Positions 8,390-17,825 of a stretch of 64,000 nt of DNA are shown one piece after another (position 1 is the stretch's first letter; every line of letters begins with the position of its first letter). The translations under genes were made by a program, and so were the position numbers. The notes below the pieces were generated by a model. It did not search any database. It was not told the DNA's origin and saw only the letters and a program-made list of their open reading frames with translations. The stretch lies in assembly GCF_000744095.1 (NCBI RefSeq), contig NZ_JQLI01000001.1:2728001-2792000 (forward strand), in the 5' to 3' direction. The stretch is from Cupriavidus necator A5-1 (GTDB taxonomy: Bacteria > Pseudomonadota > Gammaproteobacteria > Burkholderiales > Burkholderiaceae).

Positions 8390-9136
8390 ATGAACATGGT
8401 TGAAATGCTGCAAGCGGCGGGCATTGATGGCCACAAGGCCGACTTTTACCTCGCCTCACTGGAACTGGGCGAAGCAACTGTTGCTGCAATCGCACAAAAG
8501 GCAGGTATCGGGCGAACTAATGCCTACGAAGTGCTGGACAGGCTCGTAGCGTCGGGCTTCGTATCGACGATCCAGAAAGGCGCACGCTCTTATGTAATTC
8601 CACAGGATCCGATCATGCTGTTACGCAAGATCGAATCTCAGCGTCAAATCATTCAGGAGGTTCTCCCTCAACTCCGCTCCATTCACAATTCCTCTGGAGG
8701 AAAACCGAAAGTCCGATTTTTCTCGGGATTGGAGGGCATCAAGACTGTCATGAGTGAAACGCTGGAATGTCAATCGAAAGAAGTCAGCGCGATTATGTCT
8801 AACAGCGAGCTGTTCCGTACCCCAGGCTTTGACTTCATCAATGATCTTATAGCCCGTCGCGCGAAGGCAGGGATCAATGTGCGCGTCATTCGTACTGGGC
8901 CGGGCGATTCTCGGGATTTATGGCGATCGTCAAAAAAGGACCGGCGAGAACTTCGGTGCGCACCGGAGGACTTTGAAATCGGTGTGACAACTTATCTATT
9001 CGACGACAAAGTGTCCATCATTTCCTCACGTGCCGAACACTATGCACTGTCGATCCAAAGCCCGGAGTTCTTTGCTTTTCAGATGAGCCTCTTCGAAATA
9101 CTTTGGAGCGTTAGCGCTCCAGTTAGTGCGAGCTAA
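8390..9136 (+). CDS. TrmB-family HTH transcriptional regulator
   Basis: The N-terminal ~70 residues are a TrmB-type winged helix (YLASLELGEATVAAIAQKAG, then RTNAYEVLDRLVASGFV). An amphipathic coiled segment around residues 85-105 (IESQRQIIQEVLPQLR) and a C-terminal phospholipase-D-like/TrmB effector domain follow. At 248 residues it has the family length. Start choice: ATG at 8390 with AGAGGA upstream; a second ATG lies two codons later. TrmB regulators are best known from archaeal sugar control, and bacterial members are mostly uncharacterised. The gene is visibly AT-richer than its neighbours and stands alone between a pseudogene and an empty region, which hints at horizontal acquisition. 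Its target is unknown. Confidence 0.8.
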   Translation: MNMVEMLQAAGIDGHKADFYLASLELGEATVAAIAQKAGIGRTNAYEVLDRLVASGFVSTIQKGARSYVIPQDPIMLLRKIESQRQIIQEVLPQLRSIHNSSGGKPKVRFFSGLEGIKTVMSETLECQSKEVSAIMSNSELFRTPGFDFINDLIARRAKAGINVRVIRTGPGDSRDLWRSSKKDRRELRCAPEDFEIGVTTYLFDDKVSIISSRAEHYALSIQSPEFFAFQMSLFEILWSVSAPVSAS

Positions 9137-9686
9137 GCCCAAGGTTTGACTCGAGCCAGCGCTCGCTCTTCGGGCAACACGCATCGTGGGATGCGTGCAT
9201 TGCGCCTGCCGCAGCGACCGCCGCCCTGACAAGGCAGTGGATCCGCGCAATCTCGGCCGCAAGCGACGCACTTGGCGGGAGTCCACTGCCGCTCCTGGCC
9301 CATAGTCACTAAGGGCTCGGACGATTCATCGTCAAATCAGACACGGCCCGCTAGCGTGCCACCACCAGGACGGATCGTCTCAAAGACACAACGGCCTGAC
9401 ACGTTCTGAGGATCCCGGATTTCGATATACCCAACGTGTCGGCTCGCTTGCTCTATCTGGACCGTTAATTTCAATCGCCCCGCCATGCTCCAACTCGTTC
9501 TGGGATCGGAGCGTGTCAGTATTTGCGGGCCGGATACGCTCGCCCGGATGAAAGATCTCCGGGCGCTGGTAGACGTCCGGAAAGGGGCGCCCCCGCTTGC
9601 CAGGCGAATCCATGCTTGCATGGACCCGCGACCTTGTCGGCGCGGGCGACAGCCGGGGCCATAGCCGGGGTGATAAGGGGCGGGCG
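9137..9686. other. 550-bp region without a recognisable gene
   Basis: Both strands carry only short, unconvincing frames. On the minus strand around 9380-9610 two overlapping frames look weakly protein-like (HPGERIRPANTDTL in one, SRHVGYIEIRDPQNVSGR in the next). This could be the residue of a decayed gene, but I cannot name a family. Confidence 0.5.
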
Positions 9687-10961
9687 CTAGCGAATGGCGC
9701 CCGCGCCGCGCATCGATTCAATCTCGTTCTTCTCATAGCCGGTCGCCAGCAGGATCTCTTCGGTGTGCTCGCCCAGCATCGGGGCGCGCTGGCGGATGCT
9801 GCCGGGCGTGCTGCTGAGCTTGATTGGCACCCCGGCGATCTTGACCGGCACGGCCGAGCCCGGCTGGTCCACGTCGACCAGCATGTCGCGCACACGGTAG
9901 TGCTCATCCTCGAAGATTTCGGCCGAGGTGTAGACCGGGCCGAACGGCACCTTCCCGCCCAGGCACTGCGCAAGTTCTTCCTTGGTGCGCTGTGCGGTGA
10001 AGGCTTCGATTGCGTCGATCACGCGCTGGGCATTCCGTACGCGGGCGGCGTTGGTGGCGAACGCTTCGTTGCTGCCCATTTCCGGGTGGCCAATGGCGAT
10101 TGCCAGCTTTTCCCAGAAGGCGTCGGTCGCACAGGCGATGGAGACGTAGCCATCGCGCGCGCGGAACACCCCGAACGGGCAAAGCAGCGGGTGGCGGTTG
10201 CCCTCTGGCGTGGGGACCGTGCCGGTGTAGGAGGTCTGGTAGACGATGCGCTCGCACATGGCCAGCACCGCGTCGGTCATGGCCACGTCGACAAACTGGC
10301 CTTCGCCGGTGTCGCGGGCACGGTGCACGGCGGCCAGGATGCCGATGCAGAGCATCAGCGCCGGGACGGTGTCGCCCACGCCGGGGCCGATCTTGGTGGG
10401 GGTGTCGCGATCCGGCCCGGTGATCCCCATCATGCCGCCCATGGCCTGCGAGACCACGTCGTAGGCAGGCCAGTGCGCATAGGGGCTTTCGCCGCTGCGC
10501 GGGTCGCCGAAGCCGCGCACGGTGCCGTAGACCAGGCGCGGATTGGACTGGCGCAGCGTTTCGAACGACAGGCCAAGCCGCTCCATCACGCCGGCGCGGA
10601 AGTTCTCGACGACGATGTCGGCGTGGTCGATCAGCTTGCGCACGATCTCGCGGCCCGCTTCCGTCTTGAGGTCCACGGCGATCGAGCGCTTGTTGCGGTT
10701 GACGCTCTGGAAATAGCCGCCGAATTCACGCAGGGTGTCGTCTTCGCGGAATGGCCCGGTGATGCGGGTACCGTCGCCGGTCATGGCCTCGACCTTGATG
10801 ACGTCGGCGCCGTGGTCGGCCAGGATCTGCGTGCAGAACGGGCCCGCCAGCATCTGCGTGAGGTCGACCACCCGGAGGCCGGCGAGGGCGCCGGTGGCTT
10901 TGTGCGGGGGCTGCATGCGTGGGTCCAAGGGGGCCTCCATTGCTGTCGCAGGGGTTTTCAT
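9687..10961 (-). CDS. Class III (CaiB/BaiF) CoA-transferase
   Basis: Family III CoA-transferases move CoA from a donor acyl-CoA to a free carboxylic acid through an aspartyl-CoA anhydride. The 424-residue protein has the N-terminal Rossmann half (LRVVDLTQMLAGPFCTQILA, ADVIKVE) and the interlocked C-terminal half. The likely catalytic Asp is in KIGPGVGDTVPALM. The motif NRNKRSIAVDLKTEAG is typical. The ATG at 10961 overlaps the stop of the upstream acyl-CoA dehydrogenase (ATGA), so the two are translationally coupled. It is the last gene of the 27.1-9.7 kb run and probably activates the pathway acid or recycles CoA from a product. The substrate cannot be told from sequence. Confidence 0.9.
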   Translation of the reverse strand: MKTPATAMEAPLDPRMQPPHKATGALAGLRVVDLTQMLAGPFCTQILADHGADVIKVEAMTGDGTRITGPFREDDTLREFGGYFQSVNRNKRSIAVDLKTEAGREIVRKLIDHADIVVENFRAGVMERLGLSFETLRQSNPRLVYGTVRGFGDPRSGESPYAHWPAYDVVSQAMGGMMGITGPDRDTPTKIGPGVGDTVPALMLCIGILAAVHRARDTGEGQFVDVAMTDAVLAMCERIVYQTSYTGTVPTPEGNRHPLLCPFGVFRARDGYVSIACATDAFWEKLAIAIGHPEMGSNEAFATNAARVRNAQRVIDAIEAFTAQRTKEELAQCLGGKVPFGPVYTSAEIFEDEHYRVRDMLVDVDQPGSAVPVKIAGVPIKLSSTPGSIRQRAPMLGEHTEEILLATGYEKNEIESMRGAGAIR

Positions 10962-12127
10962 TGCGCGACAGCCTTGCCGAGGAGCGCATCGGAGATGATC
11001 CGCATCTGGATTTCCGAGGTGCCTTCGAAGATCTTGGTGAGGCGCGCATCGCGCCAGTAGCGCTCGGCCGCGAAATGCGTGGTGTAGCCGGCGCCGCCAT
11101 GGATCTGGAGGCCTTCGCTGGTGACGCGCTCGGACATCTCGCTGGCAAAGAGCTTCACCATCGAGGCTTCGGTGTCGGTGCGCACGCCTTCGTCGATCTT
11201 CTCGCACACGGCGTAGAGCAGGGCACGCGACGCCTCGATCTGCGTGGCCATGTCCGCCAGCTTGAAGCGGATCGCCTGGAAGTTGCCGATGGGCGTGCCG
11301 AACTGGGCGCGATCCCTTGCAAATTGCAGTGAATCCTCCAGGCTGCCCTGCGCCAGCCCGATCGAGCGCGCGGCCGTGTGCGCGCGGGCGGTCTCCAGCC
11401 CGGCGGTGGCGAGGTAGAACGCCTTGCCTTCCTCGCCCACCATGCACGATGCCGGCACGCGGCAGCCGTCGAACGCCAGTTCCCAGGTGGTCCAGCCGTG
11501 ATAGCCGATCTTGGGGATGACACTGCCCTGCACGCCATCGGGCAGGGCGCCGCGAGGCTTTTCGAGCATGAAGGCGCTGAGGCCGCGGTGGCGCGCCTTG
11601 GTGTCGACGACGGGATCCGTGCGGCAGATCACTAGGATGAAGTCGGCCTGGTCGGCAAAGGTGCACCAGTACTTGCTGCCGGTGATGATCCACTCGTCGC
11701 CGTCACGCACCGCGCGACAGGAGATATTGGCCACGTCGGAACCCGCGTTCGGTTCGGACAGCGAAAACGCGCCAAGGAACTCGCCGCGCGCCATGCGCGG
11801 CAGGTACTCCGCCTTCTTTTCAGGTGACAGGGCCTTGAGCGCGCCAATGAGGCCGTTGCCGCGCGCGATCAGGCTGCCGACGCTCATCCAGCCGCGCGAG
11901 AGCTGCTCGGCCACCAGGCAGTACTCGTAGGCGCCCAGCCCGAGGCCGCCGTATTCCTCGGGAATCAGGATACCGAAGTAACCCAGTTCCGCCATCTCGT
12001 CGATCAGGTCACGCGGGATCTGGCCCTTTTCCGGATCCAGCTTGTTGGCGAGCGGCAGCACGCGTTCGATCGTGAACTGGCGCGCCGCCTCCTGGATCAT
12101 GCGCCGCTCTTCGGTCAGTCTTTGCAC
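10958..12127 (-). CDS. Acyl-CoA dehydrogenase
   Basis: FAD enzyme making 2,3-enoyl-CoA; 389 residues, the usual size. It shows the FAD/substrate signature FSLSEPNAGSDVANI, WIITGSKYWCTFA, the helical region RDRAQFGTPIGNFQAIRFKL and QIHGGAGYTTHFAAERYWRD. The C-terminal IFEGTSEIQ keeps the usual catalytic-base Glu. The start is a GTG at 12127 (MQRLTEER), preferred because AAGGAG lies six bases before it; an upstream ATG would add 17 non-homologous residues. It lies between a Bug receptor and a CoA-transferase, with which it overlaps. Confidence 0.93.
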   Translation of the reverse strand: MQRLTEERRMIQEAARQFTIERVLPLANKLDPEKGQIPRDLIDEMAELGYFGILIPEEYGGLGLGAYEYCLVAEQLSRGWMSVGSLIARGNGLIGALKALSPEKKAEYLPRMARGEFLGAFSLSEPNAGSDVANISCRAVRDGDEWIITGSKYWCTFADQADFILVICRTDPVVDTKARHRGLSAFMLEKPRGALPDGVQGSVIPKIGYHGWTTWELAFDGCRVPASCMVGEEGKAFYLATAGLETARAHTAARSIGLAQGSLEDSLQFARDRAQFGTPIGNFQAIRFKLADMATQIEASRALLYAVCEKIDEGVRTDTEASMVKLFASEMSERVTSEGLQIHGGAGYTTHFAAERYWRDARLTKIFEGTSEIQMRIISDALLGKAVAQ

Positions 12128-12206
12128 CTTGAACTCCTTCTTTGTGGTCCTGCTGTACCCATCGCTATGTACGTACATGGCAGCAGGGGAATTTTTTGGG
12201 GGGACA

Positions 12207-13199
12207 CTACTCCGGCTGGATGCCGGCGATGGCGATCAGGCGCTTCCAGACTTGCTGGTCTTCCACGATGGCCTTGCTGACCTCCGGGCCAGTGGCCGGA
12301 TACGCTGCGCTGCCGCGGCTGGCGTAGTGCGCGGCCGCTTCCGGTGACTTCACGAACTCAAGGCTCAGGCGGGAGAGCCGCTCCACGATCGCAGCCGGCG
12401 TGCCGGCCGGTGCGAACAGACCCGTCCAGTTGATCATGGTGAGTTCAGGCATGCCGGCCTCGGCCAGGGTCGGCACGTCGCCCAGCGCCGGAATGCGGGT
12501 CGGGCCCATGACCGCGAGCGCCCGCATCTTGCCGGAGCGCACATGCGGCGCCACCGCGGAAGCATCGACGCCGGCGTAGTCGACCACGCCGCCCATCACA
12601 TCGGTGAGCAGGTTGCCCTGCGTCTTGTAGGGAACGTTGACCGTGCGCATCTTTCCCGCTTCCCGGAATGCGGCCATGAGGATCTGGAAGCCCGTGCTGC
12701 TGGTGCCATAGTTCAGTGAGTCCGGCCGCGCGCGCGCTGCCGCGGTCAGGTCGGCGATGGTGCGATAGGGCGAAGAGGCGGGTACGACGATGGCGACAGG
12801 CAAGGCGTGCAGGCGTGCGACCGGCACGAAGTCTTTCGCGGGGTTGTAAGGGAGTTGCTTGAACAGGTACGGATTGGCCGCCATGGTGCTGGAACCCGCG
12901 TAGAGCAGGGTGTAGCCGTCCGGCGCGGCCTTGGCCACGTAGTCGGTGCCGATGATCATGCTGGCGCCGGGCCGGTTCTCGATCACCACGCTCTGGCCCA
13001 GCTTCTGGCCAAGGTATTTCGCCAGCAGGCGCGAATAGTCGTCGAGGCCAGTGCCGGGGCTGGTGACCGATACGATCTTGACCACGCGTTCGGGATAGTT
13101 CTGCGTCTGGCCGCCTGCCGGCAAGGCCAGGCCGAGCAGCGTGCCGAGGGTTGCCAGGCCGATCAGGTGGCGCCTGGCGGGTGCTTGGTTCTTGGTCAT
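12207..13199 (-). CDS. Bug/TctC-family periplasmic substrate-binding protein
   Basis: Extracytoplasmic receptor of the tripartite tricarboxylate transporter type; such receptors bind carboxylates. The 330-residue protein has a Sec signal peptide ending near residue 30. The Bug pattern follows: NYPERVVKIVS, IENRPGASMIIGTDYVAKAA, PDGYTLL, FVPVARL, VPYKTQG and GDVPTLAEAG. No TctA/TctB membrane genes are nearby, as is usual for the expanded Bug family, so it may be a sensor or share a transporter encoded elsewhere. It is clearly paralogous to the Bug at 26114-27091; both end IAGIQPE. It is embedded in the catabolic run and so likely recognises the pathway substrate. Confidence 0.92.
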   Translation of the reverse strand: MTKNQAPARRHLIGLATLGTLLGLALPAGGQTQNYPERVVKIVSVTSPGTGLDDYSRLLAKYLGQKLGQSVVIENRPGASMIIGTDYVAKAAPDGYTLLYAGSSTMAANPYLFKQLPYNPAKDFVPVARLHALPVAIVVPASSPYRTIADLTAAARARPDSLNYGTSSTGFQILMAAFREAGKMRTVNVPYKTQGNLLTDVMGGVVDYAGVDASAVAPHVRSGKMRALAVMGPTRIPALGDVPTLAEAGMPELTMINWTGLFAPAGTPAAIVERLSRLSLEFVKSPEAAAHYASRGSAAYPATGPEVSKAIVEDQQVWKRLIAIAGIQPE

Positions 13200-13256
13200 G
13201 CTTGTCTCCGGTGTTTTTTGTATTGATGGTTTGACGATGCCGGGCGCAGCGGCTGT

Positions 13257-15407
13257 TCAGGCGCTGGCCGCCTGGATCCTGGCGATCAGCGCGTCCACCG
13301 CGACCACGCCGTCGGCGCCGCAGATCAGGGGATTGACATCGAACTCGGCGACGGCCGTGCGCTGGTCCGCGGCAAACTCCGAAAGCCTGGCAATGGCGTC
13401 GGCCAGCCCGTCGATATCGGCCCGGGCGGCGCCACGGAAGCCTTGCAGCAGCGGATAGCCGCGCAGCCGTTCGAGCAGGCGATGCGCCTCTTCCTTCGAA
13501 CAAGGCACGCTGCTGGTCACGGTGTCCTGCATCAGCTCCACCAACACGCCGCCCATGCCGACCACCAGCAGGGGGCCGAGGTGCGGGTCCATTTGCGCGC
13601 CGACCAGGATCTCCACGCCGGCCGGCACCTGCCTTTGCACCAGCACGCCATGAATGGCGGCTTCGCCGGCTATCTTGCGGGCGTTGGCCATGATCTCGCG
13701 GTAGGCCGTGGCCACGGCGCCGGCATCGCGCAGGCCGATGCGGATCACGCCGGCCTCGGACTTGTGCGGGATCTCGGGGCTTTCGACCTTGAGTACTACG
13801 GGGTAGCCGCATGCCGCAGCCGCCTGCACCGCCGCGTCTTCACTCGCCACGAGCTGCTCGCCGACCACCGGCACGCCATAGAGGGCGAGCACATCCTTGG
13901 ATTGCCGCTCGGTCAGTACCCGCGACGGCGCGGCCTCGATCATGCGGCGCGCATCGCGGATCACGGATTCGTCCGTCAGGCGGGGCGGGCGCGGTACGCT
14001 GCGCGCCGCCATCCACTGTTCGCGCGCATGCCAGGCGGCCAGCGCGGCAAAGCAGTCCGATGCCGAGCGGAACAGGGCCAGGTGGGGCAGGTTCTCGGCC
14101 ATGGCGGCGTTGGGGCCTTCCAGCCATTCGGACAGCCACAGGCCGCAGGCCAGCTTGCCGTGCTTCTGGGCCAGGTCGTTGAACAGCTGCAGGCGCTGGA
14201 TGTTGGGCGCGCCCGTGACGGGCAGCGGCAACACCACGGCAGCGTAGGCCGGGTCGCTGAACATGGCTTCGCCGCACGCGACGAACGAGTTGAAGTTGTT
14301 CGCGGCCTCTGCGGTGACGTCGCACGGGTTGCGCGCGGCGCCGAAGTCCGGGATGCAGCGCTCCAGCACGGCGCGGGTGGCCTCGGCGGGCTGGGGCAGG
14401 GCGACCTGGAAGCGCTCGGCCTCGTCGGCGGCGATGATGCCGGCCCCGCCCGAGATCGACACGATGGCGGTGCCGGCGGCGCTGGGGCGCGGCGCCTTGG
14501 CAAAGAAGGCGGTGGTGGGGATCAGCTGCTCGAGCGTTTCGACCTGGACCACGCCGGCCTGCCGGAACGCCGCGGCATAGGCGCGGTCCGAACCGGCCAG
14601 CGAACCGGTATGCGACATGGCCGCCTCGGCGCCCAGCTTGCCGCGCGCGGTCTTGAATACCACCAGCGTCTTGCCCGCCTCGGCACAGGCTTGCGCCGCG
14701 GCAACGATGCGGCTGGCGTCGGACAGGCCCTCGAAGATGCAGGCGACCGCGGCACAGTTGGGGTCACCGGCCAGATAGGAGATCTGGTCCGCGACGTCGA
14801 TATCACCGGCGTTGCCGCAGGAAAACACATGGCTGAAGGCCGTGCCGTGGTGGACTGCCTCCTGCATGGCAAAGGCGAGGGCCCCGGACTGGCTGACCAC
14901 GCCGATGGCATGCCCCGGCAATGGGGTAGTGCGCGGCGCCAGGTCGGCAAAGGAGACGATCGCGTTGTCGACATAGTTGGCGTAGCCGATGCAGTTCGGT
15001 CCGAGCAGGCGCACGCCGCTCTCGCGCGCAATCCGGATCAGGCTGAGCTGCTCCACGACGTGCCCGGGCTTGCCGGTCTCGGCATAGCCGGAGGCGAACA
15101 CCACCACGCCACCGACGCCAAGCTCGCCGCACTGGCGCACGATCGGCTCCACGGTGTCGCGTGCCGTGGCGATCAGGACGCAGTCGGGGGTCTCAGGCAG
15201 GCTGGCGAGCGAGGGGTAGCAGGCCTGCTCGCCGATGCGCTCGTACTTCGGGTTGACCAGCAGCGTGCGTCCGAAAAAGCCGCGCAGGTTGGCCATGGCG
15301 CGGCCGGCGAAGGCGCGGTCGTTCGGCGTCGCGCCGACAAGCGCGATGCTGCGGGGATGGAAGATGCGCCGCAGGTCGGCATGGGTGTACAGCATGCGTG
15401 AAGCCAT
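13257..15407 (-). CDS. NDP-forming acyl-CoA synthetase (acetyl-CoA synthetase, alpha-beta fusion)
   Basis: Reversibly forms acyl-CoA from acid, CoA and ATP/GTP through a phosphohistidine. The 716-residue chain has the CoA-binding Rossmann domain (IFHPRSIALVGATPNDRA), the succinyl-CoA-ligase-like domains with the His loop AMSHTGSLAG, and a C-terminal ATP-grasp domain (YPVVLKVESPEIPHKSEAGV, then FDVNPL). The ATG at 15407 (MASRMLY) has GGAG six bases upstream; a TTG four codons earlier lacks one. It probably activates the acid substrate of the run, or recovers energy from an acyl-CoA. A second, divergent copy lies at 41654-43807. Confidence 0.92.
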   Translation of the reverse strand: MASRMLYTHADLRRIFHPRSIALVGATPNDRAFAGRAMANLRGFFGRTLLVNPKYERIGEQACYPSLASLPETPDCVLIATARDTVEPIVRQCGELGVGGVVVFASGYAETGKPGHVVEQLSLIRIARESGVRLLGPNCIGYANYVDNAIVSFADLAPRTTPLPGHAIGVVSQSGALAFAMQEAVHHGTAFSHVFSCGNAGDIDVADQISYLAGDPNCAAVACIFEGLSDASRIVAAAQACAEAGKTLVVFKTARGKLGAEAAMSHTGSLAGSDRAYAAAFRQAGVVQVETLEQLIPTTAFFAKAPRPSAAGTAIVSISGGAGIIAADEAERFQVALPQPAEATRAVLERCIPDFGAARNPCDVTAEAANNFNSFVACGEAMFSDPAYAAVVLPLPVTGAPNIQRLQLFNDLAQKHGKLACGLWLSEWLEGPNAAMAENLPHLALFRSASDCFAALAAWHAREQWMAARSVPRPPRLTDESVIRDARRMIEAAPSRVLTERQSKDVLALYGVPVVGEQLVASEDAAVQAAAACGYPVVLKVESPEIPHKSEAGVIRIGLRDAGAVATAYREIMANARKIAGEAAIHGVLVQRQVPAGVEILVGAQMDPHLGPLLVVGMGGVLVELMQDTVTSSVPCSKEEAHRLLERLRGYPLLQGFRGAARADIDGLADAIARLSEFAADQRTAVAEFDVNPLICGADGVVAVDALIARIQAASA

Positions 15408-15518
15408 CGGATTCTCCAACGTTCAGAAGGACTGCGAAAGGCAAGCGCACCAGGCGCTCGCGGCAAGGCGCCCGGCGCGGCGGTTAGGCCGTGCCCAGCC
15501 GGGGCGGCCCGCAGGCGG

Positions 15519-16094
15519 CTATCGCGCGGCGCCGCGCCGGTGTTCCGGCCAGAGCACCTTGACGGCTTCGCCGTCGATGCGGTGGGTATGGCAGCTGTTG
15601 ACCAGCGTCGGCTTTGGCATCGGACCTTGCTCGTCGGCCGGCCGGCGGCTGCCGCGCTCGGTGCGCAGCAGTGCAAAGATGGTCTGCATGGCGGTGGTGG
15701 CCAGCACGCTGACCAGTTCCGTCAGGTGCGTGCAGCCCTGCACGCCGCCCAGCCGTGCCTTGACCTCGCGCTTGAAGCCGGGGCCGATGCGCATGCCGCT
15801 CAGCGCCGCATAGGCCGACTCGATTTCAGGGCAATAGATGGTCGGGCCGCTCTCGATGCGCGCGCGCGCGCCCCGGATGACCAGTTCCCGATCCACCGTC
15901 AGCACGATGCGCAGGTCATGGATCGGGGTGCCGGCAGGCACTGTCCTGAAAATCAGGTCGGTGCCGTCGGGGCTGATGTCCTGCAACTGTCCTTCGATAT
16001 CGAACAGGCCATCGTTGCGCGCAAAGCCGGAGGTCGCGATATGGCGGTGATGCAGCGGCTTTCTCCAGGCTGGAGCCGGAATGGATGGACTCAT
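15519..16094 (-). CDS. DUF2889 family protein
   Basis: A 191-residue protein of unknown function that I place in DUF2889 from its N-terminus (LHHRHIATSGFARNDGLFDI), the two-stranded LIFRTVPAGTPIHDLRIVLT region and GCTHLTELV. The start ATG at 16094 (MSPSIPAP) gives the usual family beginning; a longer frame upstream looks unrelated. His, Cys and Asp residues are frequent, but no catalytic motif is evident. The family tends to sit in acyl-CoA catabolic clusters, and here it is flanked by a MaoC hydratase and a CoA ligase, so a role in the same pathway is inferred. Confidence 0.75.
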   Translation of the reverse strand: MSPSIPAPAWRKPLHHRHIATSGFARNDGLFDIEGQLQDISPDGTDLIFRTVPAGTPIHDLRIVLTVDRELVIRGARARIESGPTIYCPEIESAYAALSGMRIGPGFKREVKARLGGVQGCTHLTELVSVLATTAMQTIFALLRTERGSRRPADEQGPMPKPTLVNSCHTHRIDGEAVKVLWPEHRRGAAR

Positions 16095-16196
16095 GGGTAT
16101 GCCTTGCCCGAAAGAAGTAGGTTCGCGCCGCGCCTTGCCCGTGGCAGAGCCGCAGGGCAAGGGCGACGCGCAGGTTGACGGATCGCGCGCAGGGAA

Positions 16197-16652
16197 TCAG
16201 GGCAGCCGGCGCATGATCGATTCCGCCACGCAGACCGGCTTGTCCAGGCCCTGGCATTCGACCGTCATCTCGACCTTCATCTGTGCGCCGCCATGGTCCA
16301 GTGCCTCCCACGACAGCAGCCGGAAATGCGCGCGAACCAGGCTGCCGACCCGCACGGGCGCGGGGAAGCGGACCTTGTCGAGCCCGTAGTTGACGCCGGT
16401 GCGGGCGTCGAGAATCTTGTAGGCGGTCGCGGTCAGCGCCGGCAACAGGCTTAACGTCAGGAACCCATGTGCGATCGGGCCGCCGAACGGGCCGCTCCTG
16501 GCGCGTTCCGGATCGACGTGAATCCATTGGTGATCGCCGGTGACATCCGCGAACAGGTTGACACGCGCCTGGTCGATGGCGAACCAGTCGCTGATCCCGA
16601 TGCACTCGCCGACATGTCTGGCGAGGTCGGCAATTTTTTCGTAGGTCTTCAT
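16197..16652 (-). CDS. MaoC-type enoyl-CoA hydratase
   Basis: Single hot-dog-fold hydratase of 151 residues, adding water to an enoyl-CoA. The hydratase-2 motif is intact: FADVTGDHQWIHVDPERA (Asp and His), followed by GGPIAHGFLTLSL. The ATG at 16652 overlaps the stop of the preceding acyl-CoA dehydrogenase subunit (ATGA), so dehydrogenation and hydration are translationally linked. Confidence 0.92.
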   Translation of the reverse strand: MKTYEKIADLARHVGECIGISDWFAIDQARVNLFADVTGDHQWIHVDPERARSGPFGGPIAHGFLTLSLLPALTATAYKILDARTGVNYGLDKVRFPAPVRVGSLVRAHFRLLSWEALDHGGAQMKVEMTVECQGLDKPVCVAESIMRRLP

Positions 16653-17812
16653 GGCAAGTCTTCCCCCGGCGTCAGCGACGCCTGTAGTGTTGCCGCGCAA
16701 GCGGCTTCGTGGCGGTCGCTGTTGCCGAACAGGACGTCGGCGACGACAGCGCGCTTCAGGTAGTGGCCCACGGCGTATTCCTCGGTCATGCCGATGCCGC
16801 CGTGCAACTGGATCGCCTGGCCGCAGACTTCCTTCGCGGCGCGACCGATCAATGCCTTGGCCTGCGACAGCGTGTGCCCGCGTGCAGCCTCGTCGTCGTT
16901 GGCAAGGGAGGCGAGCAAGGCGTACAGCATCGAGCGCGACAGTTCCAGGTCCGCCGCCATGTCGGCCATGCGATGCTGCAAGGCCTGGAAGCTGCCGATC
17001 GGCACGCCGAACTGCTTGCGGATCTTCAGGTACTCCGCGGTGAGTTCGATGGCCCGCTCCATTACTCCTACCAGCTCCGCGCACAGGGCCGTGATGGCGT
17101 GCTCCAGGCCATGCCGCAGTGCCGCCGCGCCCTGGCCCGGTTCGCCGAGCACGGCGGCAGGTCCGACCTGGACGCCATCGAACACAAGTTCGGCGGCGGC
17201 GCTGCCGTCATGCAGGCGCAATGGGTGTACGGTCAGGCCCGGGGTGCCGGCATCCACCAGGAACAGGGTGGTGGAGGACTGCCCGACGGGTTGCGGCACC
17301 AGCGTGGCCGACACGATAAAGGTATCGGCCACGGTCCCGCCCAGCACCAGCGTCTTCGTGCCGTGCAGGGCATAGCCGTCGACCGAGGCCTCGGCACGCA
17401 GCGCCACGGGCTCGGGGAAGCCGCGCGACTGCGCTTCGCTGTAGGCCAGCGCGAAGCTGCGCGAGCCGTCGGCCAGGTGCGGCACCAGCCGGGCCAGCTG
17501 TGCGGGCCTGGCGGCCGCCACCAGCGTCTGGGCGGCCAGCACGGCGCAGCCGAGATAGGGCTCGACCACCAGCCCGCGTCCCAGTTCGTGGCAGATCAGC
17601 GCGGTGTCGAGGAGGGTGCCGCCGAGGCCGTCGTGGTCCTCCGGCAGGGCCGCCGCGAGCCAGCCGTTGCTGGCGAAGGTGCGCCAGTGCTCGTTACCGC
17701 CGGAGCCGCTCTTGAGCTGGGTGGTACGGCTGTCAAAGCTGTAGCTCCGTTCGACGAAGCGCCGTACGCTGTCCTGCAGGAGCTGCTGCCCGGAATCCAA
17801 ATTAAAGTTCAT
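16649..17812 (-). CDS. Acyl-CoA dehydrogenase, probable small subunit
   Basis: A 387-residue acyl-CoA dehydrogenase-fold protein. It has the N-terminal helical domain, a middle beta domain (TKTLVLGGTVADTFIVSA) and the C-terminal helices RKQFGVPIGSFQALQHRMAD and LHGGIGMTEEYAVGHYLKRA. The C-terminal EGTSE motif carrying the catalytic Glu is absent and the chain ends with FGNSDRHEA. The adjacent 399-residue homologue lies 13 bp upstream. This resembles the two-gene heteromeric dehydrogenases of pimeloyl-CoA and steroid side-chain pathways, so I infer one alpha2beta2-type enzyme acting on a bulky or dicarboxylic acyl-CoA. The ATG at 17812 starts MNFNLDSGQQLL. Confidence 0.88.
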   Translation of the reverse strand: MNFNLDSGQQLLQDSVRRFVERSYSFDSRTTQLKSGSGGNEHWRTFASNGWLAAALPEDHDGLGGTLLDTALICHELGRGLVVEPYLGCAVLAAQTLVAAARPAQLARLVPHLADGSRSFALAYSEAQSRGFPEPVALRAEASVDGYALHGTKTLVLGGTVADTFIVSATLVPQPVGQSSTTLFLVDAGTPGLTVHPLRLHDGSAAAELVFDGVQVGPAAVLGEPGQGAAALRHGLEHAITALCAELVGVMERAIELTAEYLKIRKQFGVPIGSFQALQHRMADMAADLELSRSMLYALLASLANDDEAARGHTLSQAKALIGRAAKEVCGQAIQLHGGIGMTEEYAVGHYLKRAVVADVLFGNSDRHEAACAATLQASLTPGEDLP

Positions 17813-17825
17813 GATCGCTCGGCTC

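Noticed and set aside
9687-11693. Extension of the CoA-transferase to 668 residues
   Set aside because: The first 244 residues are an out-of-frame reading of the acyl-CoA dehydrogenase; the true start is at 10961.
13443-15401. 652-codon plus-strand frame opposite the NDP-forming ligase
   Set aside because: Antisense shadow with His/Arg/Gly-rich composition typical of reverse frames in high-GC genes.
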